Below, piece after piece: positions 1 to 6,342 of a stretch of DNA of 6,433 bases (its first letter is position 1; each line of letters opens with the position of its first letter). The stretch is from Acidobacteriota bacterium (GTDB lineage Bacteria; Acidobacteriota; Terriglobia; Terriglobales; Acidobacteriaceae). A model generated the notes under the pieces. It was not told the origin of the DNA. It did no database searches and saw only the letters and a list, made by a program, of their open reading frames with translations. Position numbers and translations under genes: made by a program. Location: positions 1 to 6,433 of the forward strand of contig JAJZDL010000165.1 in NCBI GenBank assembly GCA_021851465.1, in the 5' to 3' direction.

Positions 1-704
1 GTCTTGCCGGAGCCGGGCGGCCCGATCATCAAAATGTTGTGCCCTCCGGCTGCCGCAACCTCCAGCGCGCGCTTCGCCACCTGCTGTCCGCGCACGTCCT
101 TGAAGTCGTACGGAAAGTGCTCCAGCTCGTCGAGCAGGCCGGCGGCCTCGATGCGCAGCGGCTTGCCGTCGATGCTCCCCATCGCCGCGGAGTTGAGCAG
201 CTCTCGCACCTCGGTGAGCGTCTGCACGGGATAGACGTTCACCCCCTCGACCACCGCCGCCTCCCGCGCGTTCGAGGCCGGAATGACCAGGTTCTTCACC
301 CCAGCGGCGCGCGCGGCGATGGCGATCGGCAACATTCCCTGCACCGCGCGCAGCGTCCCGTCCAGGCCAAGCTCGCCGACCAGCAGAAAGTTGGAGATGT
401 CCTTGATATGCAGCCCGCCGTACGCTCCCAGAATGCCGATGGCGATGGGCAGGTCGAAGCCGGAGCCTTCTTTCTTGATGTCGGCCGGCGCAAGGTTGAT
501 GGTGATCCGCGTCGGTGGAATGTCGTAGCCGGAGTTCTTGATCGCCGATCGCACGCGGTCGCGCGATTCCCGCACTGCGGCGTCCGGCAGGCCGACTGTG
601 TTGAAGATCTCCTTGTCCAGCACCACGCCGGAAAAGTCCACCTCTACGTCGATGATGTGGGCGTCGATGCCGTAGACGGCGGCGCTGCGGGCTTTGAAGA
701 GCAT
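1..704 (-). CDS. yifB: YifB/ComM-family Mg-chelatase-like AAA+ ATPase, N-terminal part
   Basis: The reverse strand reads open from ATG at 704-702 to the left edge, giving 234 complete codons; the C-terminal half lies outside the window. Residues 1-175 form the ChlI-like N-terminal domain (ribosomal S5/Lon-like fold), with the family signatures VGLPDAAVRESRDRVRSAI (37-55) and NLAPADIKKEGSGFDLPIAIG (70-90). The AAA+ domain starts near 200 (DVRGQQVAKRALEVAAAG) and runs into Walker A GPPGSGK at 228-234, where the window ends; the next two bases fit Thr. ComM members are helicases that aid branch migration during integration of transforming DNA; other members are poorly characterised. The start fits the usual family N-terminus (M-x-x-K-x-x-SAAVYGID). 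No strong Shine-Dalgarno precedes it; the nearest purine run, GCAGAGA, is about 14 nt upstream. It is divergent from the GH35 gene. Family assignment is firm; the role in this organism is inferred. Confidence 0.93.
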   Translation of the reverse strand, partial: MLFKARSAAVYGIDAHIIDVEVDFSGVVLDKEIFNTVGLPDAAVRESRDRVRSAIKNSGYDIPPTRITINLAPADIKKEGSGFDLPIAIGILGAYGGLHIKDISNFLLVGELGLDGTLRAVQGMLPIAIAARAAGVKNLVIPASNAREAAVVEGVNVYPVQTLTEVRELLNSAAMGSIDGKPLRIEAAGLLDELEHFPYDFKDVRGQQVAKRALEVAAAGGHNILMIGPPGSGK

Positions 705-730
705 AGTGGCGACCGGATCTCTGCTTAAAT

Positions 731-780
731 GCGGACGGAATGAGTCTAACAGAGCATCTGCGTCCGCTTCAGCCCGTCCG
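731..780. repeat. Overlapping inverted repeats upstream of yifB
   Basis: GCGGACG (731-737) is the exact reverse complement of CGTCCGC (761-767). The overlapping CGGACGG (732-738) is the exact reverse complement of CCGTCCG (774-780). The two pairings share the left arm, so only one could form at a time. They lie in the region that would carry the yifB promoter or leader. In GC-rich DNA 7-bp arms arise easily by chance, so a function is uncertain. Confidence 0.3.
737..776 (-). promoter_or_regulatory. Weak candidate promoter for yifB
   Basis: On the minus strand, TAGACT (749-744, four of six matches to TATAAT) lies 18 bp downstream of CTGAAG (773-768, only three of six matches to TTGACA). It would start transcription near 737, about 33 nt before the yifB ATG. 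The match is poor and could be chance. Confidence 0.2.
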
Positions 781-848
781 AACGCAGGCCTCGCTCCGCA
801 ACCCCAAAGCAGGACCGAAGCCTCGGTGTGCTGACCGGACAGCCGCAA

Positions 849-878
849 TTGACCCCTTGTCGAAACGACAGTTAGATT
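849..878 (+). promoter_or_regulatory. Candidate promoter of the GH35 gene, probably leaderless
   Basis: TTGACC (849-854, five of six matches to TTGACA) is followed after 18 bp by TAGATT (873-878, four of six matches to TATAAT). The expected start site is about 884-885, on the first base of the ATG at 885. No Shine-Dalgarno-like sequence lies in the bases before that ATG, which fits leaderless translation. The box matches are read from the sequence; promoter activity and the leaderless state are inferred. Confidence 0.45.
858..870. promoter_or_regulatory. Operator-like inverted repeat inside the GH35 promoter
   Basis: TGTCGAAACGACA is a perfect 5-bp inverted repeat (TGTCG/CGACA) around an AAA centre. 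It lies wholly in the spacer between the proposed -35 (849-854) and -10 (873-878) boxes. A dimeric repressor bound there would block RNA polymerase, as is typical for sugar-responsive control of a glycosidase gene. The symmetry is directly visible; the regulator is unknown and no regulator gene is seen nearby. Confidence 0.4.
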
Positions 879-884
879 GGTTCC

Positions 885-3452
885 ATGAAAAACCGCCTCT
901 CCCGCCGTAATTTCATCAAAGAATCGGCAGTGCTTACCGGAGCCGCAACCGCTCTTCCCCTGCTCTCCGCCCTGGCGGTCGAGCCCAGCGCATTGGCCGA
1001 GCCTCCAGTCGCCGCGCCGAGTGCGGCGCAGGGCCCAGCGAGTGCTGCCGTCGATCTGCACACTCTGGACGCATCGAGCGCTCCGCCGCCACCCCAGACG
1101 GGAGGCTTTCACATGGGCACTGCGACAGCCCCTGGCGGCCGCAGCATCACGATAGACAGCCGCAACCTGTTGCGCGACGGCAAGCCATGGCTGCCCCTCT
1201 CCGGCGAGTTCCATTACTCGCGCTGCCCCGCAACGGAGTGGCGCGACGAGCTGCTCAAGATCAAGGCGGGCGGCGTAAGTATTGTCTCCACCTACGTCTT
1301 CTGGATCCACCATGAAGAGGTCGAAGGCGTATGGGATTGGACAGGCCAGCGCAACCTGCGAGAGTTCCTCGAACGCTGCCGGCAGGTCGATCTGAACGTA
1401 CTGGTGAGGATCGGCCCGTGGTCCCACGGCGAGGTGCGCAACGGAGGGTTTCCAGACTGGCTCCAGAAGAAGGGAGACGCCGGTGAGTTTGAACTGCGCC
1501 GCGACAATCCAGGCTATCTCGGCTATGTGCAGGCGCTCTACGAACAGATTGCGCAGCAGATGAAGGCGCTGCTCTGGAAGGACGGCGGGCCGGTCATCGG
1601 CATACAACTGGAGAACGAGTACAGCGGCCCCGTGCAACATCTGCTCACGCTGAAAAAGATGGCGCGCGCGGCGGGCATGGATCTTCCGCTCTATACCTGC
1701 ACCGGCTGGGGGCGGAGAGACGCAGTGCCCTACGGCGAGATACTGCCATTGGCCGGTGCCTATGCAGAGGGCTTCTGGGACCGCTCTCTGGCGGCAATGC
1801 CCGGCGGCTACGCGGGAGACATGCGCTTCTCCGGTGCGCGCGGTAGCAGCGCAGCCGCCATGGGCGCGCTCGGTGCGGGAGCGGCCTCCGCCGGCGCCGC
1901 GCCAACCGCCACGGAAGCTTATCCCTTCTTAACCTGCGAGTTGGGCGCGGGAATGATGTCGAGCTATCATCGCCGCATCTTCAGTTACCCGGAGGACGCC
2001 GAATCCATGGCGCTGGTCAAGCTGGGATCGGGCGCCAACCTTCTCGGCTTCTATATGTATCACGGCGGCGTCAACCCGGAAGGCAGGCTCTCCGATCTCA
2101 ACGAGACGCAGGCAACCGGCTACTGGAACGATCTGCCCGTCAAAAACTACGACTTCCAGGCACCCATCGGTGCCTTCGGAGAGGAACGCGCGCACTACCA
2201 CTGGCTGCGACAGATTGGCCTGTTTCTGCAAGACTTCGGCCCCGGCCTCTCCGGCATGACGGCCCGGGTGCCGATCCTGCGCGGCGCGCTCAACTGGGCC
2301 GTGCGTTCCAACGGAAGCAGCGGATACATCTATGTGAGCAACTATCAACGCCTCTCGCCGCAACCGCAGAGAGAGAACACCCAGTTCCAGGTCAACTTCT
2401 CCGACGGAGATCTGACGCTGCCCGCCAATCCAGTCGCCATTCCCGGGGACTGCCGCTTCTTCTGGCCGCTCAATCTCGATCTCGGCGGCGTCAAGCTCAT
2501 CTACGCCACCGCACAGCCGATCTGCAACCTCGACGATCGGAATACGCGCTACACCGTATTCAAGCAGACGGCAGGAATCCCCGCCGAGTTTGTCTTCGAT
2601 GCAAGTACCGCTCGCCTGCTCGAGTCCGCCGGAGAGGTGGCCCGGCAGAACGGCCGGGTTCATGTCGGCAACCTCCAGCCGGGGCTGGGCGCGGCCATCC
2701 GGCTCGAAGGCAAAGATGGCAGAGAGCACATCCTCCTTCTGCTCGACGAGGCGACCGCCCTCACTCTATGGAAGGGCCAATGGCAGGGGAGGCAGCGCCT
2801 CTTCCTCACCCACGCGGATTTACTGCTGGACGGCGCATTCCTGCGCCTGCTCGTGAAGGGCTCGGAGGCCCCTTCCATCGCGGTCCTCCCTGCGCCACAG
2901 ACGCTGACCGACAGTGGAGTCAAAGTGCCGGCAAAGGACGACGGCCTCTTCCGCCGCTTCTCTCCGCAACTCAAGCCCGCGGCGGTGCTGCGCGCCAGCG
3001 TTGAACAACTGCAACCCGCCGGTCCGGCGCGCACCGTTCCAATCGCTCCATCCATCCCCTCGCGCAAACAGGGAGTGGCCATGCAACCCGAGAATGCGGA
3101 CTTCCAGCAGGCCGCGGTCTGGCGCGTGCAGCTTCCCCCCGGCGTCGATCCAGACCGCAAGCTCCTCCTGCGGGTCCGCTATTCAGGCGATGTTCTTCGC
3201 GCATATCTCGGCGACCGGTTGATCGATGACGATTTCTACAATGGCCGCCCGTTCGAGCTTGGCCTGCACCGCTTCGGCCCGGCTGCTTACCGCAACGGCA
3301 TCGAGCTGAAGATCCTGCCGCTGCGCGAAGACGCACCTGTTTATATGACGGACCGTTCCGGGCTGCGCTTCAGTGCAGACCGCACGGCCCTTGCCCTCGA
3401 TGGGGTCGATGTTGTCGAGACGCGCGAGGTGCGCCTCGCAGCGGCGCTATAG
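885..3452 (+). CDS. Tat-exported GH35 beta-galactosidase-like glycosidase
   Basis: This 855-aa protein begins with a twin-arginine signal (SRRNFIK at 6-12, then a hydrophobic stretch to about 31), with possible AxA cleavage sites after Ala31 or Ala38 and an Ala/Pro-rich linker to about 75. The GH35 TIM barrel follows from about 86 to 450: GEFHYSR (107-113), YVFW (137-140), RIGPWSHGEVRNGGFPDWL (175-193), IQLENEYSG (240-248) and FLTCELGAG (348-356). By family analogy Glu245 is the acid/base and Glu352 the nucleophile. FYMYHGGVNP (389-398) is another GH35 signature. The C-terminal half is beta-rich, and DDDFYNGRPFELGL (781-794) resembles the jelly-roll of large bacterial GH35 enzymes. Family members release terminal beta-galactose from oligo- or polysaccharides; export points to a periplasmic or surface role in plant or microbial polysaccharide use. 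An Ala/Gly-rich insert (317-340) lies shortly before the nucleophile. The exact substrate cannot be read from the sequence. The ATG at 885 is the only start that keeps the Tat motif at the N-terminus. Confidence 0.9.
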   Translation: MKNRLSRRNFIKESAVLTGAATALPLLSALAVEPSALAEPPVAAPSAAQGPASAAVDLHTLDASSAPPPPQTGGFHMGTATAPGGRSITIDSRNLLRDGKPWLPLSGEFHYSRCPATEWRDELLKIKAGGVSIVSTYVFWIHHEEVEGVWDWTGQRNLREFLERCRQVDLNVLVRIGPWSHGEVRNGGFPDWLQKKGDAGEFELRRDNPGYLGYVQALYEQIAQQMKALLWKDGGPVIGIQLENEYSGPVQHLLTLKKMARAAGMDLPLYTCTGWGRRDAVPYGEILPLAGAYAEGFWDRSLAAMPGGYAGDMRFSGARGSSAAAMGALGAGAASAGAAPTATEAYPFLTCELGAGMMSSYHRRIFSYPEDAESMALVKLGSGANLLGFYMYHGGVNPEGRLSDLNETQATGYWNDLPVKNYDFQAPIGAFGEERAHYHWLRQIGLFLQDFGPGLSGMTARVPILRGALNWAVRSNGSSGYIYVSNYQRLSPQPQRENTQFQVNFSDGDLTLPANPVAIPGDCRFFWPLNLDLGGVKLIYATAQPICNLDDRNTRYTVFKQTAGIPAEFVFDASTARLLESAGEVARQNGRVHVGNLQPGLGAAIRLEGKDGREHILLLLDEATALTLWKGQWQGRQRLFLTHADLLLDGAFLRLLVKGSEAPSIAVLPAPQTLTDSGVKVPAKDDGLFRRFSPQLKPAAVLRASVEQLQPAGPARTVPIAPSIPSRKQGVAMQPENADFQQAAVWRVQLPPGVDPDRKLLLRVRYSGDVLRAYLGDRLIDDDFYNGRPFELGLHRFGPAAYRNGIELKILPLREDAPVYMTDRSGLRFSADRTALALDGVDVVETREVRLAAAL

Positions 3453-3526
3453 CCGACGAACGAGAGATCGCGCGGGAAGGTGCGCAGCCTGGTGGCCGCG
3501 TAAGATGGCCCCACACCCGGACGTTC

Positions 3527-3535
3527 TGGTCTAAT
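3527..3535 (+). promoter_or_regulatory. Candidate extended -10 promoter of mreC
   Basis: TGG-TCTAAT is an extended -10 element: a TGn motif followed directly by a hexamer with five of six matches to TATAAT. The -35 region (GGCCCC around 3507-3512) has no match, as is common for extended -10 promoters. The start site would be near 3541-3543, leaving about 8 nt before the mreC ATG at 3550. This fits mreC having its own promoter rather than reading through from the GH35 gene 97 bp upstream. Confidence 0.4.
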
Positions 3536-3549
3536 CTTCTCTTAAGCAG

Positions 3550-4737
3550 ATGGATTTTCTCGCGCAATACAAGAATGCGTTGTTTCTGATCGCGGTACTG
3601 TTGGCGCAGGCCATCGCACTGGCGGTGCAGGTGCGCAGCCCGTTGGATCCCGCGCAGCCGGACGGCCCCAGCGTCAGGCTGGTCCGCATGTGGGCCATGG
3701 CCGCGGTGACGCCGCTGGAGCGCGCGACCCACGCCATCGGACACGGCGCGCGCAGCGGCTGGTCGGATTATATCGACCTCCGCCATCTCCGCCAGCAGAA
3801 CGAGGATCTGCAACAGCAGATTGCGCGTATGCGCCTCGCCGAGGACGCAATCGCCGAGGACGCCCTCCAGGGCCGCCGCTTGCAGGCGCTGCTCGGCTTC
3901 CGCCAGAGCTACATCGGCTCCACCGTGGTCGCGCAGGTGATCGGCAGCAGCGGAAGTGAGCAGACCCACGTCCTGACCATCGACAAGGGATCGCGCGACG
4001 GCCTGCGACCGGACATGGCCGTCATCACCCAGGACGGCATCGTGGGCAAGCTGCGAGACGTCTTCCCAACCACAGCGCAGGTGCTGGAGATCGACGACCA
4101 GAGCTCGGGAGCCGGCGTGGTTCTGGCCACCACGCGCATCCGCGCAATCCTTACCGGAACCATCGACGGGCGCGTGCAAATCGACAACCTCACGCCGGAT
4201 TCGCGCATCAAGCCGGGAGAGCAGGTGCTCACCTCCGGTGGCGACCAGGTGTTTCCGCGCGGCCTTCCTGTGGGCACCGTCGAGAGCATCGCTCCCGACC
4301 CAACCCACCAGCCGTACTCCGCCATCCGCGTAAAGCCCGCAGTCGATCTGGATCGTGTGGAAGAGGTCCTGGTGGTCACCGGAATGCAGTCGGAGCTGCC
4401 GCCCGAAGCGCAGCAGGTCCTCTCAACGGCCGCGGTGCAGAACGCGGCCGACCTCAGCGCCGAGCGCCTCCCCGGCATCTACGACAACCAAGCCGCGGAA
4501 ACGGCCGGAACCGCCCCCGGTGCGCCCGCAACAGTGCCATCCGTCCCGCACCCGCTTCCCATCCTGCATCCAGACCAGTTCAGCGGCGGATCGACGCCAC
4601 CCGCCTCGACGATGACGCCCGGCGCGCAAAACTCTCTGCGGAACGCTCTTCCGCAGGGCAATCCGCCGGACGGCGACCCTACCACCAGCAATCCAACGCC
4701 CAGCGACGGCAAGCAGACATCCGCCCCTGGCCACTGA
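3550..4737 (+). CDS. mreC: Rod shape-determining protein MreC
   Basis: This 395-aa protein has the MreC layout: a short cytoplasmic start, one membrane helix (about 11-28, LFLIAVLLAQAIALAVQV), a periplasmic coiled coil (about 75-115, rich in Leu/Gln/Glu/Arg) and the two-barrel MreC domain (about 120-278). Family signatures are KGSRDGLRPDMAVITQDGIVGKL-type sequence (146-168), VLTSGGDQVFPRGLPVGTV (226-244) and VDLDRVEEVLVV (265-276). MreC is an inner-membrane scaffold that links MreB filaments to MreD, RodA and PBP2 and activates lateral wall synthesis. After about 279 comes a roughly 115-residue tail rich in Pro, Ala, Ser and Thr, probably disordered and beyond the conserved domain. mreD follows after 53 bp on the same strand, so the two are probably cotranscribed. 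mreB is not directly upstream, unlike in many mre operons. The MDFLAQYKN start gives a normal N-terminus; no clear Shine-Dalgarno is seen. Confidence 0.95.
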   Translation: MDFLAQYKNALFLIAVLLAQAIALAVQVRSPLDPAQPDGPSVRLVRMWAMAAVTPLERATHAIGHGARSGWSDYIDLRHLRQQNEDLQQQIARMRLAEDAIAEDALQGRRLQALLGFRQSYIGSTVVAQVIGSSGSEQTHVLTIDKGSRDGLRPDMAVITQDGIVGKLRDVFPTTAQVLEIDDQSSGAGVVLATTRIRAILTGTIDGRVQIDNLTPDSRIKPGEQVLTSGGDQVFPRGLPVGTVESIAPDPTHQPYSAIRVKPAVDLDRVEEVLVVTGMQSELPPEAQQVLSTAAVQNAADLSAERLPGIYDNQAAETAGTAPGAPATVPSVPHPLPILHPDQFSGGSTPPASTMTPGAQNSLRNALPQGNPPDGDPTTSNPTPSDGKQTSAPGH

Positions 4738-4755
4738 CCTCCAACCTCCAACCTC
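4736..4755 (+). repeat. Short tandem repeat between mreC and mreD
   Basis: Just after the mreC stop, the unit TCCAACC occurs in tandem about two and a half times (ACCTCCAACCTCCAACCTC). It is pyrimidine-rich, lacks purine runs and so offers no ribosome binding site. It is probably simple slippage sequence. Confidence 0.5.
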
Positions 4756-4790
4756 ACACCACTCACCACGCATCATCTTTGCCGGAGCCG

Positions 4791-5315
4791 ATGGTCACAC
4801 GAAGCTATATGTCGCGCCGCGAGGTCGAGCAGCAGAGCTTCTCGCCTGCCGTCACCATCTTTGTCCCACTGGGCGCGCTGCTCTTGCAGGTGCTCCTGCC
4901 CAGGATGTTCTCCGGGCTCGCTGTTCTCGATCTGCCCTTCGTCGTGACGCTCTACTTCGCCATCAGCCGCCGCAGTCCCATCGCGGGCACCGCAACCGGT
5001 GCCGTCATTGGTCTGTTGCAGGATCTATTGACCGGACAACCCATCGGCGTCAACGGCATGGCCAAGTCGGTGATTGGGTACGCGGGCGCGAGCCTGGGGA
5101 GCCGCATCGACGTGGACAACAACTCCACCCGCGCCCTGCTCACCTTCGGGTTTTCGCTGCTGCAGGGCCTCCTTCTCTACCTCATCGAGCGCCGGCTGCT
5201 CGGCATCCGCGCCTTCCTCCTGCTGTGGATGCACGAACTGCTGCGCGCCGCAGCAAACACTGCCGTGGCGCTGCCAGTCTTCCTGCTGCTCGATCGCGCC
5301 AAACACAGCGAGTAG
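4791..5315 (+). CDS. mreD: Rod shape-determining protein MreD
   Basis: With ATG at 4791 this is a 174-aa hydrophobic protein with about five or six membrane helices (roughly 19-37, 44-58, 63-80, 90-103, 115-133, 152-167). The hallmark of MreD is in the middle: GLLQDLLTGQPIGVNGMAK (74-92), followed by VIGYAGASLG. MreD is an integral inner-membrane partner of MreC in the elongasome. The start is uncertain: TTG at 4779 and ATG at 4809 are in the same frame. GGAG at 4784-4787 is only 3 nt from the 4791 ATG, which is too close for a good site, and GAAG at 4801-4804 is 4 nt from the 4809 ATG. The conserved part begins around residue 8, so any of the three is possible. In many bacteria mrdA (PBP2) and rodA follow mreD, but here the next gene is convergent. 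Confidence 0.93.
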   Translation: MVTRSYMSRREVEQQSFSPAVTIFVPLGALLLQVLLPRMFSGLAVLDLPFVVTLYFAISRRSPIAGTATGAVIGLLQDLLTGQPIGVNGMAKSVIGYAGASLGSRIDVDNNSTRALLTFGFSLLQGLLLYLIERRLLGIRAFLLLWMHELLRAAANTAVALPVFLLLDRAKHSE

Positions 5316-5345
5316 GGCGCTGCAATCGGCCTCTTCTTCCCTCGC

Positions 5346-5359
5346 CCGATCGGCATCGG
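5346..5359. other. Small hairpin between convergent mreD and DUF503 gene
   Basis: CCGAT (5346-5350) pairs with ATCGG (5355-5359) across a CGGC loop in the 75-bp convergent gap. It could contribute to transcription ending from either side, but the stem is only 5 bp and no T-run follows on either strand, so it is not a standard intrinsic terminator. Confidence 0.2.
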
Positions 5360-5390
5360 CCCGGCTTGAAAATAGTTCGTCGCGCCTGCT

Positions 5391-5675
5391 CTACTCAACC
5401 CACGAGTCCACGATCTCCGCCCCCAGCCCATTGCACAGCCGATGCAGCGCGTCGTCCACCTCCCGCATCTGCCCCGCCAGGTACTCCGCCGAGCCGGAGA
5501 TCGCCACCACCCCCAGCGTGGCCCGGTTCCACAGGCGCGCGTCGTCCAGCTCCGCCACAGACACATTGAACCCGTGCCGCAGCTTCTCCTTCAGCGACCG
5601 CACCACCTGCCGCCGGTCCTTCAGCGACTGCGCATGGGTAATCGAAATCTCCACCGTCAACTGCGCAATCGCCAT
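5391..5675 (-). CDS. DUF503 (YlxP-like) family protein
   Basis: This is a 94-aa protein, the usual size for DUF503. Family features are the start MAIAQLTVEI, the stretch AQSLKDRRQVVRSLKEKLR (15-33), FNVSVAELDD (36-45) and the LWNRATLGVVAISG strand (48-61); a final amphipathic helix carries the C-terminus EIVDSWVE. The family has a small ferredoxin-like alpha/beta fold. In many bacteria its gene sits next to infB, rbfA or truB, which has suggested a link to ribosome assembly, but the function is not established. ATG at 5675 is chosen over the upstream extension because a Shine-Dalgarno (GAGGA, minus strand of 5686-5690) lies 10 nt before it and the family starts here. The in-frame extension upstream has shadow-like composition. 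It lies head-on to mreD and 86 bp downstream of the restriction-enzyme fragment. Confidence 0.88.
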   Translation of the reverse strand: MAIAQLTVEISITHAQSLKDRRQVVRSLKEKLRHGFNVSVAELDDARLWNRATLGVVAISGSAEYLAGQMREVDDALHRLCNGLGAEIVDSWVE

Positions 5676-5705
5676 CGCAACAAAGTCCTCAGTTGCAGTC
5701 CGCGC

Positions 5706-5734
5706 TTGGGGCTTCGCCCAATGCTGGTATAGCA
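5706..5734 (-). promoter_or_regulatory. Candidate promoter and leader hairpin of the DUF503 gene
   Basis: On the minus strand TGC-TATACC (5734-5726) is an extended -10 element: TGn followed by a hexamer with four of six matches to TATAAT. No -35 match is seen. The start site would be near 5719, about 44 nt before the ATG. At the same place TTGGG (5706-5710) and CCCAA (5717-5721) form an inverted repeat with a 6-nt loop. Its possible role, in the leader or as a protein site, is speculative. Confidence 0.3.
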
Positions 5735-5761
5735 CACGCGCCGACGCTGCAGGGCTGGGGA

Positions 5762-6325
5762 TTACTGTGAAAGCTTGAGGGAGGGCAGACTGGCGATAAT
5801 CTGCTGTGTCTCCAGCGAGACGGTGATGACCTGGCCGAGGAGGCGAAGGATGTATCTGGGATCGTCGGAACGGTTGGGGTCGTTGACGATGCCGGAGCGT
5901 GGATCGGTGGAGACGCGGTACTGGTCGATCACCCATTCCAGGGCGGAGCGGTTGCCGAGCCGGTAGTCGTAGGCGGCGGCGGGAATGCCGCGCAGCAGCA
6001 GGAAGTCGTTGTAGCGCAGTTCGGATTTGTCCTTCGAGAGCTTCATGCGCTCGACGCGGAAACTGACCTCGGCCTTGGGGTCTTCGATCTCTTCGAGGGC
6101 GTACTCGGGCTGCTTCTCATAGTCGATGTGGAGTTCCATCAGACGCTTGCCTGCGGCGGCGAAGGCGTGGAAATCGGGCGGGAATGGGATGCGGGGCAGT
6201 TCGCGCTTGAGGTTGGCGGCGTAGCGGGTGCGGTACTCGGGATGATGCAGAACGGCGTAGGTCGCGTGGAAGATCTCCCACTTGGTGATCGTATCGTCGC
6301 CGTAGTGAGTGCGGAACTTATTGAT
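5762..6325 (-). pseudogene. C-terminal remnant of a type ISP restriction-modification enzyme
   Basis: The reverse-strand frame ending in TAA at 5764-5762 encodes the conserved C-terminal part of large type ISP restriction-modification proteins (LlaGI/LlaBIII-like, normally well over 1000 aa, with nuclease, helicase, methyltransferase and target-recognition parts). Recognisable pieces in order are INKFRTHYGDDTITKW (from 6325), HATYAVLHHPEYRTRYAANL, KRELPRIPFPPDFHAFA, YRLGNRSALEWVIDQY, SGIVNDPNRSDDPRYI and LGQVITVSLETQQII. Upstream of INKF the frame stays open to the window edge, but the expected family sequence (a Phe/Tyr-rich FPFYTYDxDG region and NITDWAL) is absent and the residues look out-of-frame. 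A different reading frame there looks genuine and stops at 6343. I therefore read this as a truncated tail of roughly 187 residues. The only in-frame ATG in view is at 6139, and a 125-aa product from it would lack all catalytic domains. If the frame does continue into an intact gene beyond 6433, it would be a divergent full-length enzyme instead. Confidence 0.6.
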
Positions 6326-6342
6326 CCGGCCATGAAGGATTG

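Noticed and set aside
39..728. 229-aa plus-strand ORF over the yifB region
   Set aside because: It is antisense to a clear YifB coding region, and its Arg/His/Val/Asp-rich sequence is typical of a shadow frame in GC-rich DNA.
1929..2729. 266-aa minus-strand ORF inside the GH35 gene
   Set aside because: It lies antisense to a conserved enzyme, matches no known motif and has no ribosome binding site that stands out.
3453..3549. Possible terminator between the GH35 gene and mreC
   Set aside because: Only imperfect GGCC-type pairings are present and there is no T-run, so no intrinsic terminator can be supported.
3370..4308. 312-aa minus-strand ORF across the mreC start
   Set aside because: It is antisense to the conserved mreC domain and rich in Arg, Ala, His and Gly, as expected of a shadow frame.
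5316..5390. ATCGGCC occurring twice (near 5325 and 5355) as a repeat element
   Set aside because: A 7-bp direct repeat in GC-rich intergenic sequence is expected by chance and has no partner feature.
5074..5778. 234-aa plus-strand ORF across mreD and DUF503
   Set aside because: It is very rich in Ser, Ala and Arg, overlaps two recognised genes and has no family features.
5391..5936. Longer 181-aa version of the DUF503 protein
   Set aside because: The added N-terminal 87 residues overlap the restriction-enzyme fragment out of frame and look non-coding; the family start with a Shine-Dalgarno is at 5675.
6139..6333. 64-aa minus-strand ORF beginning MAGSISS
   Set aside because: It overlaps the restriction-enzyme tail in another frame and is dominated by Ser, Pro and Thr, as for a shadow frame.
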